The notes below the pieces were generated by a model. It made no database searches and was not told the origin of the DNA. It saw only the letters and a list, made by a program, of their open reading frames with translations. A DNA stretch of 64,000 nucleotides. Origin: Deltaproteobacteria bacterium. Lineage in GTDB: Bacteria > Myxococcota_A > UBA9042 > DTJE01. The stretch lies in the NCBI GenBank assembly GCA_029547805.1, contig JAKPOP010000010.1:397675-461674 (forward strand). The letters run 5' to 3'. A program made the position numbers and the translations under genes. This document shows positions 24,576 to 33,099 of the stretch, piece after piece. Positions within the stretch are counted from its first letter, which is position 1; the number at the start of each line of letters is the position of its first letter.

Positions 24576-25655
24576 ATGGAAACACCGAAGGAAGGAGTCA
24601 TCCGGTTCGGCATCGTGGGTTGCGGCCGCATCTCGGGCTTCCATCTGGAGGCCCTGGAGGCCCTGAAAGGGATCGCCGAGGTGACAGCGGTCTGCGACGT
24701 GGTCCCGGAGCGGGCCGAGGCGGCCGCCCGCAAGGCAGGTGGGGCCCGCTGGTACACCGACCTCGACGCGATGATCGAGGCCGGCGGACTGGACGTCCTG
24801 TCGGTCTGCACCCCCTCGGGCCTGCATCCGGAACATGGCATCGCCGGGGCCCAGGCTGGACTCCACGTGGTCAGCGAGAAGCCCATCGGGATCGACCTGC
24901 CCCGGGTGGATCGGCTGATCCGGACCTGCGAGGAACGGGGCGTCCGGCTGTTCACGGTCCTCCAGAACCGGTTGAACCCCACCATCGTGGCCCTGCGTCG
25001 GGCCCTGGACCACGGACGGTTCGGCCGGATCTCCCTGATGGAGGTCAACGTCTTCTGGTCGCGGCCCCAGGAGTACTACGACCAGGCCCCCTGGCGAGGG
25101 ACCTGGGCCCTGGACGGCGGGGCCTTCATGAACCAGGCCTCCCACTACGTGGACCTGGCCCAGTGGTTCGGCGGCGAGGTCCGAGAGGTCTGCGCCTTCA
25201 CGGCGACGCTGGGGCGACGCATCGAGGCGGAGGACACGGGAACCGCGATCCTCCGGTTCGCCAGCGGCGCCCTGGCCAGCATCAACGTGACGATGCTGGT
25301 CCATCCCCGGAACCTGGAGGGGTCCCTGACGATCCTGGGCAGCCGAGGCACGGCCCGGGTGGGAGGCATCGCCCTGAACCGGATCGACCACTGGGAGTTC
25401 GACTCCTACCAGGACGAGGACCGGGACATCCTGGCCTCCGGATACACGCCTCCCACGGTCTATGGCCACGGGCACCTGGGGTACTACCGGAACGTGATCG
25501 AGGTGATCCGGGGGCGGGCCCAGCCCTCGACCGACGGGAGGGAGGGGCGCAAGTCCCTGGCGGTGATCCGGGCGATCTACGAGTCGGCGGCCCGGGGCGG
25601 CGTTCCGGTGCGACCGGACCTGGGCCAGGACCGGGCCGACCGCGCGCCCTCATGA
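24576..25655 (+). CDS. wlbA: UDP-GlcNAc(A) 3-dehydrogenase, WlbA/WbpB family
   Basis: This 359-residue Gfo/Idh/MocA oxidoreductase has a Rossmann motif GIVGCGRIS (residues 12-20), the EKP motif near residue 104 and the WlbA/WbpB segment QEYYDQAPWRGTWALDGGAF. These enzymes oxidise C3 of UDP-N-acetylglucosaminuronic acid with recycling of NAD(H), giving the ketone that the WlbC/WbpE aminotransferase uses. Other steps are encoded at 29375, 47208, 46538 and 50063. It follows tatA by 17 bases and precedes a sugar aminotransferase gene. Confidence 0.85.
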   Translation: METPKEGVIRFGIVGCGRISGFHLEALEALKGIAEVTAVCDVVPERAEAAARKAGGARWYTDLDAMIEAGGLDVLSVCTPSGLHPEHGIAGAQAGLHVVSEKPIGIDLPRVDRLIRTCEERGVRLFTVLQNRLNPTIVALRRALDHGRFGRISLMEVNVFWSRPQEYYDQAPWRGTWALDGGAFMNQASHYVDLAQWFGGEVREVCAFTATLGRRIEAEDTGTAILRFASGALASINVTMLVHPRNLEGSLTILGSRGTARVGGIALNRIDHWEFDSYQDEDRDILASGYTPPTVYGHGHLGYYRNVIEVIRGRAQPSTDGREGRKSLAVIRAIYESAARGGVPVRPDLGQDRADRAPS

Positions 25656-25665
25656 GAGGTCCACC

Positions 25666-26856
25666 GTGGAGACTCCCGAGTCCTTTCTGCCCTTCGCACT
25701 TCCAGACATCGGTCCCGAGGAGATCGAGGCGGTGGCCGAGTCCCTCCGGAGCGGCTGGGTCACCACGGGCCCCCGGGCCCGGGCCTTCGAGGAGGAGTTC
25801 GCGGCGCACCTGGGCGTTCCCGAGGCGGTGGCGGTGAACTCGGCCACCGCGGGGTTGCATCTGGCGCTGGAGGCGCTGGGGATCGGTCCCGGGGACCTCG
25901 TGCTGACCACCACGAACACCTTCACGGCCACCGCCGAGGTGGTCCGCTATCTGGGTGCGGACATCGTGCTGGCGGACATCGACGACCGTACGATGAACCT
26001 CTCGGCCACGACGGTCCGCCAGGCCCTGGCGGAACTGGACCAGACGGCACCGGAACGGGCGGCTCGCCTGAAGGCCATGATCCCTGTGCACTTCGGTGGC
26101 CAGGCCTGCCCGATGGAAGAACTGATGGCGATCGCTGCCGAGCGAGGACTCCGGGTCGTCGAGGACGCGGCCCACGCCCTGCCCTGCACGGCCGGCGGGC
26201 AGCCCGCGGGCACGCTGGGAGACGTGGGCGTCTTTTCCTTCTACGCGACCAAGACGATGACGACCGGGGAAGGGGGCATGGCGGTGACCGCAGACCGGGA
26301 CCTTGCAGCCCGCATGCGACGGATGCGCCTCCATGGGATCAACCGGGAGGTCTGGGACCGCTATGTCGCCCGGAGCGCCTCCTGGTACTACGAGGTGGTC
26401 GCTCCGGGGTTCAAGTACAACCTCCCGGACCCGGCTGCAGCAATGGGACGCGTCCAGTTGCGTCGGCTGTCGGCCATGTGGAATCGCCGGAGGACCATCG
26501 CTGAACGCTACCTGGAGGCCTTCGCCCAGGACCCCCGCCTGATCCTGCCCTGGCCGGTCAGGCCTGAGGACGTCCATGCCTGGCACCTCTTCGTGGTGCG
26601 GCTTGTCCGGGCAGACCGCGATCGCTTCGTGGAAGGGATGGCCCGGCGAGGAATCGGGACCTCGGTGCACTTCATTCCACTGCACCTGCATCCCTACTGG
26701 CGGGACCGCTACGGCTACCGGCCCGAGCAGTTCCCCGTGGCCCTCCGGTCCTACCGCCAGAGCGTGTCGCTGCCAATCTACAGCCGGATGACCGACGGGG
26801 ACGTGGAGCGGGTGATCGCGGCGGTGTTCCAGGCCCTGGACGAGGCGGAGGAGTGA
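25666..26856 (+). CDS. DegT/DnrJ/EryC1 sugar aminotransferase
   Basis: This 396-residue PLP enzyme of the DegT/DnrJ/EryC1 family transaminates a keto nucleotide sugar. The PLP lysine is Lys196 in FYATKTMTTGEGG, with the phosphate-binding SATAGLHLAL near 59 and the VEDAAHALP Asp region near 167. It looks like PglE/ArnB/PseC-type 4-amino enzymes more than WlbC. The neighbouring fusion gene contains a 4,6-dehydratase, so making a 4-amino-4,6-dideoxy sugar (bacillosamine-type) is a reasonable inference. The start is GTG after AGAGGT; its stop overlaps the next gene. Confidence 0.85.
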   Translation: METPESFLPFALPDIGPEEIEAVAESLRSGWVTTGPRARAFEEEFAAHLGVPEAVAVNSATAGLHLALEALGIGPGDLVLTTTNTFTATAEVVRYLGADIVLADIDDRTMNLSATTVRQALAELDQTAPERAARLKAMIPVHFGGQACPMEELMAIAAERGLRVVEDAAHALPCTAGGQPAGTLGDVGVFSFYATKTMTTGEGGMAVTADRDLAARMRRMRLHGINREVWDRYVARSASWYYEVVAPGFKYNLPDPAAAMGRVQLRRLSAMWNRRRTIAERYLEAFAQDPRLILPWPVRPEDVHAWHLFVVRLVRADRDRFVEGMARRGIGTSVHFIPLHLHPYWRDRYGYRPEQFPVALRSYRQSVSLPIYSRMTDGDVERVIAAVFQALDEAEE

Positions 26857-29378
26857 CCGCGATGGCCGACCGGGCACCAGGAGGTCCATCGCGAACCCAG
26901 CGGGTTCTGAAACGGAGTCTGGACATCCTGGCATCGGCCCTGGGTCTCGTGGTGATCTCCCCGGTGCTGCTCCTGGCGGCCCTCGCCGTGCGCCTCTCAG
27001 GTCCAGGCCCCGTGATCTTCCGGCAGCAGCGGGTAGGCCGTTTGGGCCGGCCGTTCTGGTTGCTGAAGTTCCGGACCATGGTGGCCGATGCCCCGTCCCG
27101 AGGGGCCCCGCTGACGGTGGCGGGAGACCCCCGGATCACCCGGGTAGGGGCCTTCCTCCGGGCGACGAAGATCGACGAACTGCCCCAGTTGTGGAATGTG
27201 CTCCGGGGGGACATGTCCCTGGTGGGGCCCAGGCCGGAGGTGCCCCGGTACGTGGCGATGTACGACGACACCCAGCGCCAGGTGCTGTCGGTCCGGCCGG
27301 GGATCACCGACTATGCCTCGATGGCCTACTTCGACGAGAACGCCCTGCTGGCCCGATCCCCGGACCCGGAGCGGACCTACGTCGAGACCGTGATGCCCGA
27401 CAAGCTGCGCCTGAACCTGATCTACCTGCAACGGATGTCCCTGAAGGAGGACCTGCGGATCCTGCTGGCGACCGTGCTGATGGCCCTGGAACGCCTCTCG
27501 GGACGGGCCGGGGGGCGGGTCATGCAGGTGGCCGCAGACGGGCTGGTGGTGGCCGCGGCGCTCTCGATGGCCTACTGGGTCCGGTTCGAGTGGCCGATGC
27601 CCGACATCCCCCGAAAGCAGTGGATCCTGCTGCTGCCCTACACCGTGATCGCCCAGGTCACGGTGAACCTCCTGACCGGGGTGTATCGGGTCCTCTGGCG
27701 CTACATCTCTCTTTACGACGTGGCCCGGTTTGCCCGATCGGTGGGGCTGGTCACTGGCGTGTTCGTGGTCTTCCGGCTGGCGGCCCCCGAGAACCCCTAC
27801 TACCGCCTCCCCCTGAGCGTCGCGCTGATGTACGGCCTGCTGGCCTTCACGGGCATGGTGGCCCTGCGGCTGCTCCGGCGCTGGCTCCACGAGACCACCG
27901 CTGTCGGGGCCCAGAGCCGCCCCTCCTCCGAGCGGGTCCTGATCCTGGGCGCCGGGGACAACGGACGGGCCATCGCTCGGGAGTGCCGGGTCCGGCCCGC
28001 CCTGGGAATCCAGGTCGCCGGCTTCCTGGATGACGACCCCGCCAAGCGAGGCATGGAGATCGAGGGGGTCCAGGTCCTGGGAACCCTGGAGCACCTGCCG
28101 GAGGTGGTGGCCCGGACCGGAGCGACCCAGGCCCTGCTGGCCATCTCGGACCTGCCCCTGGCCCGGAAGCGAGAGGTGGTGGACCTCTGCGGGCGCCTGG
28201 GCGTGCGCCTCCGGGTGCTGCCGGGCACCTCGGACCTGATCGCCGGCCGGGCCCAGGTGTCCCCGGTGCGGGAGGTCCGGATCGAGGACCTGCTGGGACG
28301 GGAGGTGGCCCAGTTGACCCGGGACGACCCCCTGCTGGGGCCAGTGTATGGCAACCAGCGCATCCTGGTGACCGGGGCGGCTGGGTCCATCGGGTCGGAA
28401 CTCTGCCGCCAGGTGGCGGCCTTGAGGCCCAGCCAGTTGATCCTGCTGGACCATGACGAGAGCGGACTCTTTCTGCTGGACCAGGAGCTGCGCTGGCGCT
28501 GGCCGGACCTGTCGCCGGTCGTGCTGGTCCGGGACATCCGAGAGGAGGACAAGGTCCGGGAGGTCTTTCGCCAGTGGCGGCCAGAAGTGGTCCTCCACGC
28601 GGCGGCCTACAAGCACGTGCCCCTGATGGAGCAGAACCCCCGGGAGGCCATCGAGGCCAACGTGGTCGGGACCCGGGTGGTGGCCTCCCTGGCAGCGGAA
28701 CACGGGGCCGAGGTCTTCGTGATGCTCTCGACCGACAAGGCGGTCCGGCCCACTTCGGTGATGGGGGCCAGCAAGCGCGTTGCCGAGCTGATCATCCGGG
28801 GCCTGGGTGCCTCGGGCACGAGTACCCGGTTCGCATCGGTGCGCTTCGGCAACGTGCTGGGTTCCCAGGGATCCGTGGTGCCCCTGTTCCGGGACCAGAT
28901 CGCCCGGGGCGGTCCCGTGACGGTGACACACCCGGATGTGATGCGCTACTTCATGACGATTCCCGAGGCCGCCCAGCTGGTCCTGAAGGCCGGCACGATC
29001 GGGCGGGAGGGGGAGGTCTTCGTGCTGGACATGGGCCAGCCGATCCGGATCCTGGACCTGGCCAGGGACATGATCCGGCTGTCCGGGTTCCGGGAGTCGG
29101 AGATCCCCATCGTCTTCACGGGCCTGAGACCCGGGGAGAAACTGTTCGAGGAGCTGCTGCTGGACCGGGACGGCGTGTTGCCGACACCGGTGGAAAAGGT
29201 ATTCGTCGCCCGGCCGGAACTGCGAGACTTCACGCTGCTGACCCGACAGGTGGAGGCTCTTGTGGACGCGGCCCGACACGGGCCCCCCGAGGCGATCCGC
29301 CGGGCGTTGATGGCCATGGATATCGAGATGCGGGACCCGGACACCGGCGGGTCCGGCCCCACAGGAGGAACGGCATGA
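26853..29378 (+). CDS. Phosphosugar transferase - nucleotide-sugar dehydratase fusion
   Basis: This 841-residue fusion has two halves. Residues about 15-215 are a bacterial sugar transferase (PglC/WcaJ type: KRSLDILASALGLV membrane anchor, FRTM, TKIDELPQLWNVL, VGPRPE) that puts a sugar phosphate on undecaprenyl phosphate. Residues about 220-830 are a WbpM/PglF/CapD-like protein with four membrane helices, a first Rossmann motif GAGDNG (about 366) and the dehydratase domain with TGAAGSIGSEL (507-517), STDKAVRP and the MGASK catalytic lysine. That half makes a 4-keto-6-deoxy UDP-sugar. The two activities are usually separate genes. ATG overlaps of 4 bases link it to both neighbours. Confidence 0.9.
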   Translation: MTAMADRAPGGPSRTQRVLKRSLDILASALGLVVISPVLLLAALAVRLSGPGPVIFRQQRVGRLGRPFWLLKFRTMVADAPSRGAPLTVAGDPRITRVGAFLRATKIDELPQLWNVLRGDMSLVGPRPEVPRYVAMYDDTQRQVLSVRPGITDYASMAYFDENALLARSPDPERTYVETVMPDKLRLNLIYLQRMSLKEDLRILLATVLMALERLSGRAGGRVMQVAADGLVVAAALSMAYWVRFEWPMPDIPRKQWILLLPYTVIAQVTVNLLTGVYRVLWRYISLYDVARFARSVGLVTGVFVVFRLAAPENPYYRLPLSVALMYGLLAFTGMVALRLLRRWLHETTAVGAQSRPSSERVLILGAGDNGRAIARECRVRPALGIQVAGFLDDDPAKRGMEIEGVQVLGTLEHLPEVVARTGATQALLAISDLPLARKREVVDLCGRLGVRLRVLPGTSDLIAGRAQVSPVREVRIEDLLGREVAQLTRDDPLLGPVYGNQRILVTGAAGSIGSELCRQVAALRPSQLILLDHDESGLFLLDQELRWRWPDLSPVVLVRDIREEDKVREVFRQWRPEVVLHAAAYKHVPLMEQNPREAIEANVVGTRVVASLAAEHGAEVFVMLSTDKAVRPTSVMGASKRVAELIIRGLGASGTSTRFASVRFGNVLGSQGSVVPLFRDQIARGGPVTVTHPDVMRYFMTIPEAAQLVLKAGTIGREGEVFVLDMGQPIRILDLARDMIRLSGFRESEIPIVFTGLRPGEKLFEELLLDRDGVLPTPVEKVFVARPELRDFTLLTRQVEALVDAARHGPPEAIRRALMAMDIEMRDPDTGGSGPTGGTA

Positions 29379-30673
29379 GCCTGAAGAATCGACTGGCTGG
29401 GCCCGATGCGGTGGTGGGTGTGCTGGGCCTTGGCTACGTGGGACTTCCCCTGGCGGCGGCCTTCCTCCGGAAGGGCGTCCGGGTGATCGGCCTGGATACG
29501 GACCCGACCAAGGTGGAACGCCTGCGGGCCGGCCGGACCTACATCCAGCACATTCCCGACCAGGAGATTGCCCGGTGCATGGCCGCGGGCTTCGATCCCA
29601 CGACCGACTTCGCCCGGGCCCGGGACTGCGATGCCATCCTGATCTGCGTCCCGACCCCCCTGAACCGAAACCGGGAACCGGACCTGTCCTTCGTCGAGGG
29701 GTCCTGCCGGAGCCTGGTGCCCCACCTCCGGGCCGGGCAGTTGATCGTGCTGGAGAGCACCACCTACCCCGGAACCACCGACGAGGTGATGCGGCCGATC
29801 CTGGAGACGTCGGGCCTCGTGGCGAACCGGGACTTCTTCCTGGCCTACAGCCCCGAACGGGAGGACCCCAACAATCCAGACTTCCGCACCGAGACGATCC
29901 CGAAGGTGATCGGCGCCGACCACCCCGAGGCCCTGGAGGGGGCCATGGCGCTCTACGGGCGGATCATCGATCGCCTGATGCCTGTCTCCTCGACCCGGGT
30001 GGCCGAGGCGGCCAAGATCCTGGAGAACACCTTCCGGGCGGTCAACATCGCCCTGGTCAACGAACTCAAGATCGTCCTCACCCGGATGGGGATCGACGTC
30101 TGGGAGGTGATCGACGCCGCGGCGACGAAGCCCTTCGGATTCATGCGCTTCAATCCGGGGCCGGGCCTGGGGGGCCACTGCATCCCCATCGACCCCTTCT
30201 ACCTGACCTGGAAGGCCAAGGAATACGATGTCTTCTCGCGGTTCATCGAGACGGCCGGCGAGGTGAACAGCCAGATGCCCGCCTGGGTGGTCCATCGGGT
30301 CATGGAGGCCTTCAGCCAGCGGGGCCGCGGCCTTCGGGGCGCCCGGATCCTGCTGGTCGGCCTGGCCTACAAGAGGAACGTGGACGACGCCCGGGAGTCG
30401 CCATCCTACAAGTTGTGGGAACTGCTGGAGGAACAGGGCGTGGAGGTGGCCTACCACGACCCCCACATCCCGGTGGTGCCCCCGAGCCGGGAGCACGGCC
30501 GCTACGCGGGCATCGCCAGCACGGCGCTGGAGCGGGCCGGAGAGTTCGACGCGGTGCTGATCGCCACGGACCACCAGGCGGTGGACTGGGAGGGGCTGCT
30601 GGAGCGGTCCCGGCTGATCATCGACACCCGGGGGGTCTATCGGCACCCCCACCCGAAGGTGATCAAGGCCTGA
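29375..30673 (+). CDS. wbpA: UDP-N-acetylglucosamine 6-dehydrogenase, WbpA-like
   Basis: This 432-residue nucleotide sugar dehydrogenase oxidises C6 of UDP-GlcNAc to the uronic acid with NAD. The Rossmann motif is GLGYVGLP (residues 18-25), and the catalytic cysteine is Cys269 in GGHCIPIDP. A dimer domain and a C-terminal UDP-binding domain (LAYKRNVDDARESPS) are intact. TviB/WbpA-type enzymes differ from UDP-glucose dehydrogenase by features like these. The ATG overlaps the fusion-gene stop, so it is in the same operon and supplies the substrate of the WlbA homologue upstream. Confidence 0.9.
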   Translation: MSLKNRLAGPDAVVGVLGLGYVGLPLAAAFLRKGVRVIGLDTDPTKVERLRAGRTYIQHIPDQEIARCMAAGFDPTTDFARARDCDAILICVPTPLNRNREPDLSFVEGSCRSLVPHLRAGQLIVLESTTYPGTTDEVMRPILETSGLVANRDFFLAYSPEREDPNNPDFRTETIPKVIGADHPEALEGAMALYGRIIDRLMPVSSTRVAEAAKILENTFRAVNIALVNELKIVLTRMGIDVWEVIDAAATKPFGFMRFNPGPGLGGHCIPIDPFYLTWKAKEYDVFSRFIETAGEVNSQMPAWVVHRVMEAFSQRGRGLRGARILLVGLAYKRNVDDARESPSYKLWELLEEQGVEVAYHDPHIPVVPPSREHGRYAGIASTALERAGEFDAVLIATDHQAVDWEGLLERSRLIIDTRGVYRHPHPKVIKA

Positions 30674-30678
30674 GACGG

Positions 30679-30697
30679 GCCCAGAAGGCACCTGGGC
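30679..30697 (+). terminator. Possible operon-end hairpin
   Basis: GCCCAG and CTGGGC form a perfect 6-bp stem with a 7-base loop right after the wbpA stop, followed by TGGCCTTTC with only a short T-run. This is a weak terminator candidate for the sugar operon. Confidence 0.3.
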
Positions 30698-30757
30698 TGG
30701 CCTTTCGCCACCGGTCCCGCGACACTCTCCCCCGGGACGCGCGACGGAGGGGCCACG

Positions 30758-31345
30758 ATGGTGCGGATGCTGCCGGTCCTGGGAGCGGCGGTGCTGCTGG
30801 CGTCGTCGGCCATGGGGCGGGAGGAAACGATGAAAACCGGATCGCGTGAGGAGGGTGCCCGGGAGGTTGCCTGGTTCGCCGGAGGCTGCTTCTGGGGCGT
30901 GGAATATCACTTCGACCAGGTGCCCGGCGTCGTGGCGGCCGTCTCGGGCTACATGGGTGGACACAAGGACCATCCGACCTACGAGGAGGTCTGCAGCCAC
31001 GGGACTGGCCACATCGAAACCGTCCAGGTGACCTTTGACCCCCGGAGAGTCTCCTACGAGGAGCTGGCTCGCCTGTTCTTCGAGATCCACGACCCGACCC
31101 AGGTGGACCGCCAGGGCCCGGACATCGGGGAGCAGTATCGGTCCGTGGTCTTCTACGGAAACGAGGCCCAGCGACAGGTCGCCGAGCGGCTGATACGGAC
31201 CCTGGTGGCCCGGGGCCTGCCGGTCGCCACGCGGGTGCAGCCGGCCACCACCTTCTGGCCGGCGGAGGAGTACCACCAGGACTACTATGCCCGTCGGGGC
31301 ACGACCCCATATTGCCATGCCCGGGTCCGCCGCTTCGACCCCTGA
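30758..31345 (+). CDS. msrA: Exported peptide methionine sulfoxide reductase A
   Basis: MsrA reduces methionine-S-sulfoxide residues in proteins. The catalytic motif GGCFWG has Cys44, and the substrate-site EEYHQDYY lies near the end, both canonical. An N-terminal hydrophobic stretch (MLPVLGAAVLLASSAMG) looks like a signal peptide, so this copy probably works in the periplasm. A CH pair near the C-terminus (PYCHAR) may supply the resolving cysteine. Upstream is the glycan operon; downstream is the DUF4157 toxin gene with its own -10-like TACAAT. Confidence 0.93.
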   Translation: MVRMLPVLGAAVLLASSAMGREETMKTGSREEGAREVAWFAGGCFWGVEYHFDQVPGVVAAVSGYMGGHKDHPTYEEVCSHGTGHIETVQVTFDPRRVSYEELARLFFEIHDPTQVDRQGPDIGEQYRSVVFYGNEAQRQVAERLIRTLVARGLPVATRVQPATTFWPAEEYHQDYYARRGTTPYCHARVRRFDP

Positions 31346-31399
31346 TCGCGGACACCGCAGTCGAGATACAATCAGGGCTCCCCTGGATGGAGGGCCTCG

Positions 31400-32509
31400 A
31401 TGGACCTGAAGAACACCCGGGACCCGGTTCCGGAGGCGGACCGTGCCGACGGGCCCCAGGTGGCCCCGGCGCCTGCCCGCGGCCGGGCCGTGCAACGCGT
31501 GCTGAAGCGGCGGCCCTACCGGGAGCAGCAGGCCCTGTTGCGCCATGGGGGCGGCGGCGCGGTGGGGCCAGGGGAGGAGGCGGACCTGGCCCGGGCAGGG
31601 TTCTCGACCAGCCCGGGCCCCATTCCCCACCGGGCCCGCATGGAGCAGGCCTTTGGACAGCCCCTGGGGGACGTGAAGGCCCACGTGGGTCCTGATGCGG
31701 AAGCGGCCAGCGAGGCCCTGGGCGCCGAGGCCTACACGGTCGGGAACGAGGTCGCCTTCCGGGACCGGGACCCGTCCCCGGCGACGGTGGCCCACGAGGT
31801 GGCCCACGTCGTGCAGCAGCGCCAGGGCGACGGTCCCGGACGCACCGAGGGCGGCCTGGAGATCGAGGCCGAGGCCGCCGCCCAGCGGGCCGCGAGTGGG
31901 GGAACCGTGGGCGCGCTTGGGGCCGACCGGACCCCCGGGCGTCCCCGGAAGAAGCCCCTTCCCAAGGATTTCGGCAAGATGTGGGAGGCCCATCCCCACA
32001 ACTACCAGGAGCACTGGACCGCCCAGGGGGGCGACCCGTCCCAGGACACCGCCTCGGCGGACCTGCTGGGAGAGGTCGGCCTGCCGACGAACTGGAATAC
32101 CTGCGCGATCCGCCTGAGCCGGATGCTGAACCGCATCGGGGAGCGAATCACGCCGGCAAGAACCCAGGCCGCCGGCCTGAAACGCAAGCCCTACTGGAGC
32201 CGCAAGACCCAGGAGTACCTGATCCTCGCCGCCGGCGAGATGTGGACCTACCTCCAGAAGACCTACCGCAAGGCCGACGCCACCTTCCCGGCCAAGGGCC
32301 GCTACCCGGACGCCCAGGCCTTCCAGAAGGACTTCGACCGGACGATCAAGCCGTTGCTGAAGGGGCGCAAGGGCATCGTGGCCTTCGACAAGATCTTCGG
32401 CTACGGTGGCACCGGCCACGTGGACCTCTTCGACGGGGAGCGGCTCTCCGACGCGCCGGGCTGGTATCCCAGCGAGCGCCTCATGCTCTGGTACGTGGTG
32501 GTGCCATGA
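31400..32509 (+). CDS. DUF4157-Tae4 peptidoglycan amidase toxin
   Basis: This 369-residue protein has a DUF4157 domain (about 70-145) with the motif HEVAH (132-136) and DVKAHVGPDAEA, a domain used as a delivery marker by extracellular contractile injection systems and polymorphic toxins. Residues about 190-369 match the type VI effector amidase Tae4: NTCAIRLSRMLN with catalytic Cys235, TGHVDLFDG with His340, and Asp351 spaced 11 residues later exactly as in Tae4. It lacks a signal peptide, so it needs a delivery machine. TACAAT at 31367-31372 may be its -10. The next gene is coupled by ATGA. Confidence 0.87.
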   Translation: MDLKNTRDPVPEADRADGPQVAPAPARGRAVQRVLKRRPYREQQALLRHGGGGAVGPGEEADLARAGFSTSPGPIPHRARMEQAFGQPLGDVKAHVGPDAEAASEALGAEAYTVGNEVAFRDRDPSPATVAHEVAHVVQQRQGDGPGRTEGGLEIEAEAAAQRAASGGTVGALGADRTPGRPRKKPLPKDFGKMWEAHPHNYQEHWTAQGGDPSQDTASADLLGEVGLPTNWNTCAIRLSRMLNRIGERITPARTQAAGLKRKPYWSRKTQEYLILAAGEMWTYLQKTYRKADATFPAKGRYPDAQAFQKDFDRTIKPLLKGRKGIVAFDKIFGYGGTGHVDLFDGERLSDAPGWYPSERLMLWYVVVP

Positions 32510-33099
32510 GACGGGCAGCATGGCTGCTGCTGGTCCTGCCGGCCATGGCCCGGGCCGACGAGGAGGCCCGGTGGGTCATCGCGCCGGGCCGGGTGGGGGA
32601 GATCCAGGTGGGAAGACCCCTGCCCCGGGCCCTGCGGACCCCGGAGGCCGGAGGGCAGTACTTCGTGGGCTACGTGGCCGACGGACGACCGGTCGAGGGC
32701 CTGGAGTGGACCGACCCGCCGCTGCAGGCGTGGCTGCAGTCCGGGCCCTTCACCCGGAAGGCGGCCCGGGCCTACCGGGCCCCCGACCCCACCCCATACC
32801 GGGAACGGGCCCTGCGGGAGGTCCAAAAGGGAGCCCGGGTCGCGGAGGTCGTCGTGACGGGGCCTGGACCTGCCACCGCCGAGGGACATGGGGTCGGGAG
32901 CACGCTGGCGGACCTGCGGCGCACCTGGCCGGACCTGACACCGCACCCGGTGCCCCCGACCCGAGGGCAGGACGAGTGCGTGGCCGGCCCCCCATCCCTC
33001 CCGGGGGTCTGGTTCTTCTTCCGCTCATGCCGGGAGGCCGAGGCCGGGGGAGCGGTCATTCGGGTGGACGTCCGGGAGCCCAGGACCCGGCGGCGCTGA
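32506..33099 (+). CDS. Secreted protein, candidate immunity partner
   Basis: This 197-residue protein has a signal peptide (1-18, ending AMARA) and no recognised family. Its ATG overlaps the stop of the DUF4157-Tae4 toxin gene, the arrangement expected for a toxin-immunity pair. A periplasmic location fits protection against an amidase that cuts peptidoglycan. A Cys pair in the second half could form a disulfide. It is longer than Tai4-type immunity proteins, and no similarity to them can be seen, so the assignment rests on context. It overlaps the convergent beta-lactamase-like gene by 44 bases. Confidence 0.6.
   Translation: MRRAAWLLLVLPAMARADEEARWVIAPGRVGEIQVGRPLPRALRTPEAGGQYFVGYVADGRPVEGLEWTDPPLQAWLQSGPFTRKAARAYRAPDPTPYRERALREVQKGARVAEVVVTGPGPATAEGHGVGSTLADLRRTWPDLTPHPVPPTRGQDECVAGPPSLPGVWFFFRSCREAEAGGAVIRVDVREPRTRRR

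Noticed and set aside
28946-32521. A minus-strand frame of about 1190 codons opposite wbpA, msrA and the toxin gene
   Set aside because: The plus-strand genes carry complete catalytic motifs, while this frame is low complexity in His, Gly and Arg.
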